A stretch of DNA of 64,000 bases from Chondrosia reniformis (GCA_947172415.1 OX359193.1:3776501-3840500), one strand, 5' to 3'. Numbered from the stretch's first letter, positions 34,801 through 41,824 are shown. Notes: generated by a model not told the origin, from the letters alone. Numbers and translations: made by a program.

Positions 34801-34912
34801 GACGGGTATGCAGACTAGAATGACTGATTGGTGCACATGTGTTGAAAAGACAGTATCTTCTGTAAGCAGCCATGCTCAAGAATTGATCACGGCTAAGGGG
34901 CCTCTGCAGTGA
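4893..34912 (+). CDS. PSMD13: 26S proteasome regulatory subunit RPN9 (PSMD13), 15 exons, complete
   Basis: This is a subunit of the lid of the 19S regulatory particle, a PCI-domain scaffold protein of cytosol and nucleus. Exons: 4893-4990, 17442-17520, 18065-18099, 18207-18262, 26189-26229, 26304-26390, 26940-27035, 27101-27256, 29894-29972, 30513-30559, 30791-30853, 30922-31002, 31785-31830, 34490-34560, 34799-34912. They sum to 1149 nt (382 residues plus stop; human is 376) and all phases fit. Landmarks: [15 protein letters not shown] (exon 1), LWHQLTLKL (2), [10 protein letters not shown] (3), INPLSLAEI (4), [18 protein letters not shown] (8), [20 protein letters not shown] (9), [11 protein letters not shown] (12), [10 protein letters not shown] (14), MTDWCT near the C-terminus. 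Every intron is GT-AG except intron 4, which has a GC donor after ATGGAAG. Introns 1 (12,451 bp), 4 (7,926), 8 (2,637) and 13 (2,659) are swollen by mobile elements, while introns 5, 7 and 11 are 65-74 bp. An ATTAAA lies at 34940. Confidence 0.96.
5315..6110. repeat. Repeat family E fragments, intron 1
   Basis: The pieces at 5320-5560, 5680-5890 and 5950-6110 match parts of 15460-16140 and 31855-32690. Shared marks: a GAGAGTAC..GTACTCTC palindromic edge followed by ATGGCCGCCCT, an AATGCCAAAACGTCTTTCGA-like block, and GAGGATGCTTAAGTGTCCTG. The 6055-6085 stretch contains a GC-rich hairpin (GGGGCTGCC and GGCAGCCCC). Non-coding. Confidence 0.55.
6591..7270. repeat. Near-perfect palindrome, arms about 316 bp
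   Basis: The left arm (6591-6906) is repeated as its reverse complement at 6954-7270 with only scattered differences, around a spacer of about 45 bp containing AAAGGCCAAGGCCTTT. A transcript through it would fold into one very long hairpin. The mirrored 108-codon open frames in the two arms are a by-product of the symmetry. Confidence 0.92.
7597..7640 (-). ncRNA. Hammerhead-ribozyme-like core, module D copy 1
   Basis: On the minus strand CTGATGA (7633-7627), 13 nt, then GAAACGTC. This is the conserved hammerhead order (CUGANGA, stem II, GAAA, cleavage triplet). The stem II bases AGACTTCCGGGTT pair only partly, and stem III would be two base pairs, as in minimal ribozymes thought to act as dimers. 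Catalysis is not shown. Confidence 0.4.
8800..8840 (+). ncRNA. Hammerhead-like core, module D copy 2, degraded
   Basis: CTGATGA at 8806-8812, 13 nt, GAAA at 8826-8829, then CATC in place of CGTC. The core lies between two inverted 45-bp arms, 8718-8764 and 8837-8882. Confidence 0.35.
9250..9912. repeat. Second large palindrome of module B, more diverged
   Basis: The arms 9250-9570 and 9610-9912 are inverted copies of each other and of the arms at 6591-7270, with small indels and substitutions. The spacer is about 40 bp. Confidence 0.85.
12306..12345 (+). ncRNA. Hammerhead-ribozyme-like core, module D copy 3
   Basis: CTGATGA at 12312-12318, 13 nt (AGACCTCTGTTTT), then GAAACGTC at 12332-12339. 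Bases before and after (TATTG and CAGCATT) can form a short stem I. Stem II is weak. Confidence 0.4.
13023..14900 (-). mobile_element. Pogo/Tigger element in the spacer of a fold-back palindrome
   Basis: The 3' end is a Tigger-type terminal repeat starting CAGTGGAACCCCTATAATGC at 13023 after a TA, containing GTGTCCTGATTATAGGGGT. It sits in what would be the spacer of a third B palindrome, whose left arm is 12668-13020. The matching 5' terminal repeat was not found before the HIRAN ORF, so the upstream end is lost, diverged, or lies past 15.3 kb. Confidence 0.7.
13205..14843 (-). pseudogene. Tigger/pogo transposase, broken
   Basis: This is a DNA transposase with the usual order. An N-terminal Psq helix-turn-helix (14843-14655: [23 protein letters not shown]) is followed by a CENP-B-type HTH ([12 protein letters not shown] near 14450) and the DDE core. 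The core reads NLDET near 14310, [10 protein letters not shown] with its D at 13997-13995, and LQPLDLGI with its D near 13898, so the last two acids are 33 residues apart. A charged tail runs to 13205. Breaks: TAA at 14657-14655 after KDSILKV, TGA at 14324-14322 where family members have tryptophan before NLDET, and a frameshift near 13590. Its start codon is 98 bp from the divergent HIRAN ORF. Confidence 0.88.
14942..15319 (+). CDS. HIRAN-domain-like small protein, intact
   Basis: A single ATG-started frame of 125 residues. The core [20 protein letters not shown] and the following [12 protein letters not shown] match the HIRAN fold (a pattern of L-x-R-E-P-x-N-x-x-D-x-x-A-V, then G-H-V-P), which in SNF2 helicases such as HLTF binds 3' DNA ends. 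Here it stands alone, with [13 protein letters not shown] before it and a short tail after. Similar stand-alone proteins are common in cnidarian and sponge genomes. It lies in PSMD13 intron 1, divergent from the dead Tigger transposase, and may be cargo of that or another element. It has no stop or frameshift despite decayed surroundings, which could mean recent arrival or selection. Confidence 0.7.
   Translation: MANLGDRFFVEVNSYIRGIHAYDRNWKPHVGEILQLQREPDNPKDSFAVAVHKQADIKGHVPHRLSHLFSTFLQRDFSEGEAEVTGERLNRGAGYGVEVPCTYRLFGKKLYLDRLQKLCDNMKLH
15460..16140. repeat. Repeat family E copy, intron 1
   Basis: The part from 15640 to 16110 is nearly the same as 32170-32670 (AATGCCAAAACGTCTTTCGA, AATAGGCCCATTCCCGAAAT, GGTCTTCTCGGCCGCCATTT). 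At 15583-15644 an inverted pair CAAGTAGTTCGAG / CTCGAACTACTTG encloses a GC-rich hairpin. Confidence 0.6.
16141..16590 (+). mobile_element. Fold-back module A copy, intron 1
   Basis: Bounded by GTACAAGTTACAATATACTA (from about 16182) and the reverse form ending near 16590, with the same body as the 6-12 kb copies. An AATAT/ATAAT run precedes it. Confidence 0.7.
16755..16918. repeat. Hairpin repeat, arms about 70 bp
   Basis: CTGAAATTTAAGTT..TATCCATA..CATCACTACTG is followed, after a short spacer containing GCTGAAGTAGGGATTGTG, by its inverted copy. Related to the hairpin at 32818-33102. Confidence 0.7.
16960..17345 (-). repeat. Repeat family F copy, reverse orientation
   Basis: Contains GGGGCGCCCTAGGTGCCCC, GTAACCTTGTATATATATGT, a TTTTCTAGCT block and CGGTTAACCGGATATCTAAG, in the reverse order of the copy at 19386-19740. 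It ends about 100 bp before PSMD13 exon 2. Confidence 0.6.
18724..19038. mobile_element. TA-flanked MITE with pogo/mariner-like ends, intron 4
   Basis: The left end CAGTGTAACCCAGATAATCT and the right end (reverse complement CAGTGTAACCAGGATAATCC) are inverted and each is flanked by TA. Length 315 bp. An open minus-strand frame inside has no recognisable domain. Confidence 0.75.
19300..19740 (+). repeat. Repeat family F copy with GC hairpin, intron 4
   Basis: It includes the hairpin module at 19386-19438 and the F body. After ATATACAGTGCAAGTTACAT it continues into an inverted piece (ACAAGGTTACGAACAGGAAG) ending with GGGGTGCGCCCC, so the element is itself partly fold-back. Confidence 0.6.
21057..22147. 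mobile_element. Insertion with CAGTGTT ends inside the hAT pseudogene
   Basis: The coding match stops after IRDVLL on one side and resumes at [12 protein letters not shown] on the other, and the removed segment begins and ends with inverted CAGTGTT. TCTG occurs on both sides of the break. It contains a hairpin (GGAACCAAAAAGCCC..TTTTTGGTTCC) at 21066-21105 and a copy of repeat G (21160-21660). Non-coding. Confidence 0.65.
22851..23261. mobile_element. MITE, 411 bp, with an exact 9-bp target duplication
   Basis: CATCATAGT flanks it at 22842-22850 and 23262-23270. The ends are imperfect inverted repeats: TAGTCTGGCCTGCC..ACTTTACATCC against TGATCTGGCTTACC..ACCTTACATCC, both continuing to GTTGAAAG. 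Removing it restores the hAT frame [16 protein letters not shown]. An 8-9 bp duplication points to a hAT-mobilised MITE. Confidence 0.92.
23487..26188. other. Rest of PSMD13 intron 4, decayed ORFs
   Basis: No exon of PSMD13 is needed here, because exon 4 joins directly to exon 5. Minus-strand open stretches at 25733-25482, 25448-25257 and 25086-24895 ([18 protein letters not shown]) may be remains of one protein gene, but I do not recognise it. Confidence 0.4.
27748..28169. mobile_element. piggyBac-like MITE, copy 1, intron 8
   Basis: Starts after TTAA (27744-27747) with CCCTTTATCGACTGAAAGCC and ends with the inverted form CCTTCAGTCCATAAGGGG. A subterminal CCACATTTGTGG palindrome and internal marks (AAGTTAAATAATCG, ATCGATAGCGCTT, CTTCAGCGAAGG) recur in the 44.7-kb copy. 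The TTAA on the right is not preserved. Confidence 0.7.
28661..29182 (+). mobile_element. MITE carrying a transposon 5' exon, copy 1, intron 8
   Basis: Inverted ends near TACGTAAAGTGACAATTGTA and (reverse complement) TACCATAAAGGTAAAATTGT. Inside, a frame at about 28860-29060 reads [20 protein letters not shown] and [14 protein letters not shown], closely matching 42868-43107. The second copy continues in frame through [14 protein letters not shown], the N-terminal opening of a transposon protein I cannot name; here that part is shifted. A poly-open frame, not a host gene. Confidence 0.65.
29183..29402. repeat. Dispersed repeat family G, copy 3, intron 8
   Basis: Matches the first 220 bp of the 3430-3970 copy (GCCTATAGGGGAACTAAACC, TTCTGGGAATTCCACC) and abuts the MITE to its left. 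Confidence 0.7.
31208..31708. mobile_element. TA-flanked pogo-like MITE, intron 12
   Basis: Left end CAGTCGACTT..CAATCGACTCC, right end (reverse complement) CAGTCGACTCCTGATATAAC, each flanked by TA. A hairpin CCATTAATGG-type palindrome lies at 31470-31512. A fragment of fold-back module A (CCTTAGTATATTGTAACTTG) is inserted at about 31592-31625. Confidence 0.7.
31855..32690. repeat. Repeat family E, longest copy, intron 13
   Basis: Begins with the inverted pair CAAGTAGTTCGAGTTT / TTAACTCGAACTACTTG (31862-31911), continues with GAGGATGCTTAAGTGTCCTG, the GAGAGTAC..GTACTCTC edge near 32056-32106 and ATGGCCGCCCT, then shares about 470 bp with 15640-16110. Confidence 0.6.
32818..33102. repeat. Hairpin MITE, arms about 120 bp, intron 13
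   Basis: The left arm starts AACAGTGATTGGCACATCTA and runs to about 32945. The right arm, 32985-33102, is its inverted copy ending GTGCCAATCACTGTT. The arms share GTGATCATATGGTAAGGCTA and CTATACACATCACTTCTATG. The loop is about 40 bp. Confidence 0.85.
33170..34050 (+). repeat. Repeat family F copy split by a MITE, intron 13
   Basis: F sequence (GGGGCGCATAGCGCCC at about 33257, GGTTCTAGATGTCTGGTTAA, GAAAACGAAAGCCAGCC) is interrupted at 33479 and resumes at 33972 with AAGCCAGCCAAGCGTC. Confidence 0.65.
33479..33971. mobile_element. MITE, 493 bp, with an exact 9-bp target duplication
   Basis: AAGCCAGCC occurs at 33470-33478 and 33972-33980. The inverted ends TAGTCTCGTGTAGCCCAGAC and TAGTCTCGCGTATCCCAGAC extend for about 55 bp (GATGACATCACAC against GATGATGTCACAC). 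The 8-9 bp duplication and TAG start suggest hAT mobilisation. Confidence 0.92.
34136..34461 (-). repeat. Repeat family F copy, reverse orientation, next to exon 14
   Basis: Contains GTAACCTTGTATATATTTAT, AATGGCGGACACTTGGCTGG and, at 34401-34461, a GC hairpin (GGGGGCGCCAGGCGACCC) between AAGTAATTAGAGT and ACTCAAAATACTT. It ends 28 bp before PSMD13 exon 14, so the intron's 3' end was largely supplied by the repeat. Confidence 0.65.
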
Positions 34913-35319
34913 TGAAACTGAATCTATTTTGGGGTGATAATTAAAAACATATATACGTTGTAATATTATCTTGAAATTCACCTATATATCATAGATTTTA
35001 CAGAATATGTATGTAATATGACCAATGCATGCCCTTGTATGTACACGCATGTTGTAAATTTTGAAATTCCTGGACTGTCCTACATTTTAAGTTTTATCCA
35101 GCTTTTCAGTGGATAAGGAATTAATTAGATGGATAAATTAGTAATATTTATATAAACATACATAGCATTTATAGTATTTTAGTTCGAGATTGTGAAGGTG
35201 CAGAACATAGTCAATTGGCTCTGATATAAGAAGAGCAGGCAAAGAGTCAATCAATCTACTCACTGTCAGATTTTTCTAGGAGTAAGCAATTTGCACCCCA
35301 TCCCAGCTATTGAAAATGA
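34913..35319. other. PSMD13 3' flank
   Basis: An ATTAAA at 34940 is a plausible polyadenylation signal for PSMD13. No further gene is seen up to the LINE fragment. Confidence 0.4.
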
Positions 35320-35740
35320 CATGGGTTGGGTACAGCAGAGAAGCAGACCATGCAATGCATTTTATTTTACAGAAGGTTATTATTAATGGACCAGGACAGG
35401 ATTTGTTTAAATATATTAAAAGAGATGAAGCATAACTATGACTGTAGGAGTTGGTTTGGTCATTTAAAATCTATCTTGGAAGAACTACAGATTGAATACA
35501 ATGATTTAATATGTGATGATTTGAAGGGAAATAGATGGAATGCAGAAGCAGAAAAGAGACCGAAATTAGATTTTTACAGAAAGATATTTAGTTTTGATCA
35601 ATGCCAATTGCAGATTATGCACAATGAAGACAGTCACACAGGTTTTTATGTCAAATAGCAGGAGGAACCCTCTCCTTAAGGTTAGAAATAGGCCGATACT
35701 CAAATGAATCTAGAAATGAAAGGTTGTGGTCCCTAAAAAC
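35320..35740 (+). pseudogene. LINE reverse-transcriptase C-terminal fragment
   Basis: An open frame at about 35395-35658 with NWW-like aromatic spacing (RPKLDFYRKIF) is followed after a frame break by GGTLSLRLEIGRYSNE and ERLW. LEIGRY with a preceding KL..Y resembles the segment just before the C-terminal zinc motif of LINE polymerases. There is no start, no RT core and no zinc motif. Confidence 0.45.
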
Positions 35741-36596
35741 TAAGACATTTATGTAAGTTGAGCTCTTAAAATTATGATTTTACTTGTATAATTTTACTGT
35801 TATTTTCAGATTGAGTAATTAAATATTTAGTCGGACATGTGAAAAAATACTTCACTTGAAAAGACAGAGGCCTAGATGTCGTTTTAAAGTATCATTAGCA
35901 GTCCCAAAATACTTTCTACATAGATATCTGAATTTTCACCCTATCTGATTTTGAAACAATACTTAGTTCTTCAGATGTGCACAATTTTAGAGATCTATAC
36001 AAGAAAGTATGCACACACCCTTACACATGTTGCTAATGTTTGACACTGATCAAACTTCATTAAGATCTCCACCTTTCAGAAGGAGTTCAGCTGTTATAAA
36101 ATACTATTGGTTGAGATGATGTCATGCCAATGTCAAGAGGTTAGAATGATGTCATTATAAAATGTCCGGATGTCTCAAATAATTCTCAATCATAATCAAC
36201 ACTGTGCATCTCATATATAAACATACATATTTGTTTCGTCTACACAACATTTAGAGACAGCGTTTAAGTAAACTTATCGCCAGAAAAACAGAGATACCAC
36301 CACCTGCGAGTCTATTATAATTAATTTTACTCATCATAACGAATAATCGACCAACGTCACGTACTTTAAACATGACCATCCTACACATTTATTTGTGGAA
36401 CACATTTCTGTAAACAAATTCTTTTAAAACCACAGAACGCCCCTTTTCTGTGCAATTGCACATGTTTTACCTGTGCACTGCAATGTATCATTGCCAGACC
36501 CTACCCCCTATAAGGACATATAATAATTATATAGGGATCTTGTCATATGAATATATAATGTAAAAATGTGTATATATGACATTACATATAATTGTA
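35741..36596. other. Intergenic, nothing recognised
   Basis: AT-rich sequence without conserved coding segments or clear repeat ends. Confidence 0.35.
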
Positions 36597-36599
36597 TAT

Positions 36600-37980
36600 A
36601 TCAGAGAGTACAGCAGTTTGGGTTATCAGTCGGGAATTGGAGGCTGTGGTTCCCAGCTGACAAGAGGATGGGTATTGTCCAGTTCAACCCTCCGACGGAA
36701 CAGGGTGCTTAGCCCTTTGTGTGGCATCCTGTGGCTAAATCAGCCTCCCTGCCAGCATGGGCTAACCCCCCGTCTGGTAGTTTCACTGGGTTACGTTGCG
36801 CTCTGAGAATATAAATTTTTAAGACAGGCTGTGGCCTAGGTGCACCAGTGGTGAAGAAAACCCAGGGTCAACCAGAATAGGTGATTCCACTGGTGCCTCA
36901 CAGGTAGATGTACCTGAATGTAATAGCCCTTCTTTGGTCCCCGTGTTGGGCCAACCAAGCTCCTGGACCGAGGAAATGGCTAGGGCACTAACTGATTGCT
37001 ATGTGCGATCTGAACCCCAAAGAGGGGGCTATCTGAAGTGTTTAGAGCGGGAATGGCTGAGCAAATACCCTAATTTGCCTCAGACCGGTCAAACCCTTGC
37101 CTGCCAAGCCAAAAGGAACTTGGCAGGAGACGGAGTACTGCAAGTAACGGATAGCCGAGATTTAGATTTGGTTAATGATGCACCGCAAGGTGCCTCTAGA
37201 AGGAAAAGGGTCCAAGGGGTGATCTGGAACTTTCAGAGGGATAATATCCTCATGGAACTTTCCCGAGAAAGGAAGCCCATGGAAAAGGGGTATGCCAAGT
37301 GGTTGTACCATGCTGCAATGGCAGACCATAAAACCACAAAGGTAGCGCTAACTGCAAGGGTTGGTAGAATCCAAAGAGGTCAAGGTCTCTCGAGACTAAA
37401 CTTTGTGGAATCTGACTCTGATGGTGTAGCCACCCTAACTGGGACTGCGGAAGAAGGTGTGGGAGCCCAGTGACAGGAGGAGCTCCACCAAGTTCAGGCT
37501 GGGACTTAGCAAAATGGTAAGCTGTCTACAAGCCCTCCCAAACATGATCACCCCAGTCCTAGGACAAGTGGCAATGATCATTAGATGCAACTTTTAGGCA
37601 AAGCAAAAGATGCCTGTCCCCGAAAGAAGCCTGGATATTTCTCCGATAGAAAACCCTGTGGGGTGGTGCGGTTCAACCATGTTGATACGGCACTGCTTCA
37701 GGAGGCCAATGATTCGGTGGAGAAAGAGTGGCAGGATGGCCCTAGGTCGGCCTGGCACCTGCACTGCCTGGTCTACTCTGTTGCTATGGCTGTGAGGGGA
37801 AAAACAACCAACGAATCACAGCCATGCAACCAGGGAAGGAAATCGGACAATCAGAAGGGTAGTAAGAGACAGGAAGGTCACATAAGTGACAGGAAGGCCC
37901 AGGGCCTTAGGTTTAGAAGACTGCTTGCCTGGTTGGATGTGGAAATATATAGCGCAAACAGAATAATAATCCTATGACCA
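36600..37980 (+). mobile_element. LINE 5' region, with N-terminal ORF part
   Basis: A GC-richer segment unlike its neighbours. After a non-coding leader (36600-36930), an open frame (36934-37473, 179 residues) carries SSWTEEMARALTDCYVRSEP, GGYLKCLEREWLSKYP and QTGQTLACQAKRNL. This is the motif group found at the N-terminus of LINE polymerases with a W-x-x-E / CY-x-R-S / GY opening. The next 500 bp are decayed (QLLGKAKDACPRKKPG). The RT core is missing. Confidence 0.6.
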
Positions 37981-38039
37981 AACACCAGAAAGCTTAGAAG
38001 GGAGTTCCATTCATCAAACCTCCCACAAGATTTTGACAG

Positions 38040-38640
38040 ACTTCTTCTCATAGACTGGTTTTGCTTTTATTCTATACCAGGACATTCCTACTTGAAGCCA
38101 TATCCTTTTAACAGTTTCCACAACACTATCAGTATTGCCCGGTCTCATGCCATGTCTCTCTTGAGCTCACACATATTTAGTGTGTGTTTGACTGTTTCCA
38201 TAGCCTTACCACATTCTCTGCACATTAGGAGACCAGAATTCTTGAGAATCCTGTTTTTGGTACCACCTAGTGTGCAGCACATCATCTTGGGCTGCGAGAA
38301 TCAGAGCCTCAGTTTGATGTCTGAGTCTCCCTACAGAAAGCCATCCATATGTCTCCCTATTTGTGACTGGTCTGTAGAATGAGCCCTGGTGAGACTTTTT
38401 GGCCAGCCCTTAACCTTTCAGTCTGAGCCTCCCGGAGCTCAAGTGCCACTCTCCTCCATTCTCATATGCTCTCTTGAGAAGGATCTGTTTTTAACTACCT
38501 CCCCAGTTCCAATGGTTCTCCAGTGTCAATCTGACTTCGTTTAAGACAGTCCTCCTCTGCTTTGAACACTAAAGCCACTTCTGGTGTTTAACCGCAATGG
38601 CTATGATTTTTAGTGTGGAGGTATCTTACCGGATTCATAA
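38040..38640 (-). pseudogene. LINE C-terminal region, opposite orientation to the 5' region
   Basis: On the minus strand: GWLSVGRLRHQTEALILAAQ, DDVLHTRWYQK, then after a frame change an ETVKHTL-type stretch, and RHGMRPGNTDSVVETVKRIW. This matches the end of LINE polymerases with K-x-x-H-G, TEAxIxAAQD and a C-terminal zinc motif. It is the same class as the 36.6-38.0 kb piece but inverted. Confidence 0.6.
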
Positions 38641-38684
38641 CAGCCCCGTCGTGATCCTATGGAAAATTACAGAGATTACAAAAT

Positions 38685-39940
38685 TGCCATCTGCTATGGT
38701 TATTAGCTGAGATTCCTTTAAGACTGGAATCTTTGTTGATATATGGCATGCAGATGCATCATCTACAGTCTATACTAAGGTGTGAAAAGGTAATTGGTAG
38801 GCCATGTGTTCTATCTTGCAATTGGATGATCTGTATCAACTACTACTCTCTATGCAGTCGTTGAGGAATTCAAAGCCTGCAACTATACGTACTATTTAAA
38901 ATACTGATTATCCTAGGGGTCACTTGGATCTCTTTAAATTTGTAACTGGCACTGTGTAGCTAGTACTTGACTGTAATTTTAATAATACATAGTCACTTGG
39001 ATCTCTTAAATTTGTAACTTGTACTGTGTAGTACTTGATTGTAATTTTAATATGTTATATATTTGCCAGCCTGCACTGTGTAGTGTACTTGAGTGTAATT
39101 AGCTAGCAAAGTATTTCACTATACTTACAGACATGCAATTTCGTTATGAGATTCTATTATATGTACACTTGGAAAAGAATAAAGCCTTGTTGAATGTCAT
39201 TTACTAATTCTCGAGGTCTGAACCCAGAGGTCCTCGTCAGAAATACATGAGGAATTGGAATACAAGTCAGTATAAATAGGAAATTAGTAAATTCATGTTC
39301 CTGACACTCAACAAGGCTTTATTCTCATATTGATACACATAGATAAGTAAAAATATTAACAGATAACGTAAGAAGAGAAGACAGAGTTTAAATTACCAAA
39401 GTAATAAGGTCAACCAAACAAATTCAGTCTTTTGCATCAATATAGGAACAACTCTGCCTCAAACGTGACAGGAATGTATAAAAAACGCTTTATCTAACCT
39501 TCACTATATACAACTCGCCTGTTTGGTAACTCCTTCTTATAGGAGAGCGACGACTTCTCATAGCTGTTCACAAATCTTTTGCAACGATGAGGTGACGTTT
39601 ATGCAACATAACAGATTCACAAACTGTGCATGTACAGAATTATACGAGGGTGTTGGTGACGCAATACAAAGACATCATAATTCATCACCAGATTGCAAAA
39701 TCATAACCTTGAATTCTTCATTATATCTTGATTATTTTGCCATTTGAATTAAACAAAATTTCACTGGATGTTTGTCATAAATATGTACCATAATATATGT
39801 TGGCTTCAAAGTGATCTGACCAATTGAAAATTTTAATAAATGGTTTTTATATAAATTTCCTATAGGTTTTCTATAGTCATATGGCGTTTTATATGCAGAT
39901 TTTGTCCTCCGTTTTCTAACAAATGGGGCCTAAATAAGAA
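38685..39940. mobile_element. Fold-back array fragment: B right arm, C, D, A
   Basis: 38690-38890 matches the right arm of the big palindrome. 38890-39110 matches module C. 39170-39330 matches module D. 39370-39940 matches module A in minus orientation, ending in the Penelope-like element. It is outside PSMD13, so the family is not confined to intron 1. Confidence 0.75.
39205..39245 (-). ncRNA. Hammerhead-like core, module D copy 4, degraded
   Basis: Minus strand CTGACGA (39240-39234), then GGACCTCTGGGTTC, which forms a good stem II (GGACC with GGTTC, including one G-U pair). The GAAA is changed to CAGA, so it should be inactive. It suggests the ancestral stem II was better than in the 7-12 kb copies. 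Confidence 0.35.
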
Positions 39941-40214
39941 ATCCCACAATTACATTTATAGGCATCTTTTCCCCGCCATTTTCAATTACCTCATCGGTGA
40001 TGTCATTGATGACGCTATTTCCTGAGGAAGGTGAAGAGAAGGGAGTATTCATAAAAAGGGTTTCCAACCATTTTGTAATACAATTCCTTGATCCAAGTTC
40101 ATTCTCATCTGACATTGTTGGATCTTCAAGGCTTTCTTAATTCTTCTTCTGTACCAGTTCTCTTCCCTCTCCACCTCTCTGGCTTGGCTCTACTCAATTG
40201 GATGGCCAGTTTTT

Positions 40215-40400
40215 AGGGAGCGAACAGCTAAGCCATTGTTCACATCCCCCATCCTGACGGCACGTTTGTGCTCCGCCATCCTGACTTTCAGCTTTCTTCC
40301 TGTCTCTCCAGTGTACACTGCAGGGCAACTAGAACAGGGGATCTGGTAAACAACGCCTTTTATATCCATGGTAGGCTGGTGGTTGTTTAGGCCTAGAGAG
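40215..40400 (-). pseudogene. GIY-YIG endonuclease domain of the Penelope-like element
   Basis: The frame reads GVVYQIPCSSCPAVYTGETG, then RKLKVRMAEHKRAV and NNGLAVRSLKTGHPI. VVY and VYTG stand for the GIY and YIG motifs, with the downstream R and EH and the N of NNGLA in the expected places. It is shifted relative to the RT frame near 40405. Role: cleaves the target for primed reverse transcription. Confidence 0.8.
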
Positions 40401-40418
40401 GATACTCCTCAGTGATCT

Positions 40419-41294
40419 CTACTTTATGAAGATGGTTTCAATGTTCATCTTCCGGCATGTTCTGGAGATCATTTCACTGAGCCCTTTCAAATATGGAATA
40501 AAAAGTTTACGTCTACCATCTACCCTACTTCCCTGGCTCTGGTGTCTCTTCTTCATGTGCCTAGCAGCGACCTTTCTGGGGTATTCGTTGGCCTGGAGTA
40601 CCCCTTTCAGGTGCTCTTTTTTCTCTTGGAGGACACTGGATCCAGCACCACAGATCTTTTCCGCTCTGTCCCTGAGGCAAAGAGCAATGCCAGCTTTCAC
40701 CCTAGGATGGTGATGAGACGAGAAGTGAAGGTATCTATCCGTGTGGGTTGGTTTACTGTACACGGATGTACTCAAACGTCCTTTGTTCTTCTTCACTAGC
40801 ACGTCAAGAAACGGGATAGAGCCGTCTGTCTCCTCCTCCATGGTGAACTGGATGTTATTGTGTCTTCCACTAAGGAAAGATAGAAAATCCTCCAGCTGAT
40901 GCCTGCCCTGGCTCCGGATGATAAAGGTGTCATCTACATAATGTAGCCAGAGCCTGGGTTTGGAGCCAGCCTCCTGGAGGGTTTAATTTTCAAACTCTTC
41001 CATGAAGATGTTTGCCACCACTGGAGAGAGAGGAGAGCCCATGGCTGCCCCATCCTTCTGCTCAAAGAACTCGTTACCATACTGGAAGTATGTTGTCCTA
41101 AGACAGAATTCTGTAAGCGTCGTGATGGTGGGAGGGTCCAGAGTGGTCCGGTCTGATAGGGTGTTGTCTTCCCTCGGCCTCCTATCAATGATCTGTAAGG
41201 AGAGATCTATAGGTACCTTGGTACACAGGCTCCTCACATCAAAGCTGATTAACTTATCTTTGTTCTCTATGTGTAATCCCCAAAAACTGGCCAT
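40419..41294 (-). pseudogene. Penelope-like reverse transcriptase, C-terminal two thirds
   Basis: The frame starts at ASFWGLHIENKD right at the junction with the inverted repeat, so the N-terminal RT motifs are absent. Present: ISFDVRSLCTKVPID, CLRTTYFQYGNEFFEQKDGA with AMGSPLSPVVANIF, WLHYVDDTFII (catalytic DD), IQFTMEEE..IPFLDV, and SVYSKPTHTDRYLH with SSHHHPRVK. One in-frame TAA (40985-40983, after EEFEN) interrupts an otherwise continuous 292-codon frame. It is related to telomerase RT; in the element it copies the RNA at the cut site. Confidence 0.88.
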
Positions 41295-41564
41295 CTAATT
41301 GAGTGGAGCCAAGCCAGAGTGGTGGAGAGGGAAGAGAACTGGTACAGAAGAAGAATTAAGGAAGCCCTGCAGATCCAACAATGTCAGGTGAGAATGAACT
41401 TGGATCAAGGAATTGTATTAAAAAGCGGTTGGAAACCCTTTTTTATGAATACTCCCTTCTCTTCTCCTTCCTCAGGAAATGACGCATCGATGACAACACC
41501 GATGAGGTAATAAAAATGGCAGGAAAAGATGCCTATAAATGAAGACACCTTGAAGACCAACATC

Positions 41565-41606
41565 AGTCACTGAAGAAGACCCCCGGGGTCGAAACGTTTG
41601 GCAGAA
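41565..41606 (+). ncRNA. Hammerhead-ribozyme-like motif in the Penelope terminal repeat
   Basis: CTGAAGA (41570-41576), one extra A, a strong stem II GACCCC/GGGGTC (41578-41583 with 41585-41590), then GAAACGTT from 41591. CAGTCA before and TGGCAG after can form a 4-bp stem I. Penelope elements are known to carry minimal hammerhead motifs in their terminal repeats. The extra A between core and stem II may reduce activity. Confidence 0.55.
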
Positions 41607-41824
41607 AGAGGGACCAAAAAACTACGTCTCTACCCACTCCCACAGTCAAAAGATGACCCTTACCAAAGATTGATTATATTTGTTTTAAATCGAATGAAAT
41701 TAAAACAAATATACAATATTACAATAGAAATTTATTAGTAAAGTTGCATCATGTTACATTGAAGTTACAGCAAAATAATACATACGATAAATCAAAATTA
41801 TGTGTAAATATCAGGAGTCGGTAA

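Larger units (their letters stand above)
39945..41660 (-). mobile_element. Penelope-like element, 5' truncated, with inverted terminal repeats
   Basis: Coding order on the minus strand is reverse transcriptase then GIY-YIG endonuclease, as in Penelope elements. The 3' tail (39945-40215) is repeated in inverted orientation at about 41280-41545, directly against the truncated RT. Landmarks in both arms: AAAACTGGCCATC, AGAGTGGTGGAGAGG (or its complement), TGGTACAGAAGAAGAATTAA and GAGAAGGGAGTATTC or its complement. Inverted terminal copies of this kind are typical of the group. The right arm extends outward through a hammerhead-like motif. Confidence 0.85.

Noticed and set aside
36600-38640. Twin-priming 5' inversion of one LINE insertion
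   Set aside because: In such events the inverted 5' piece lies upstream of the 3' piece; here it lies beyond the 3' end.
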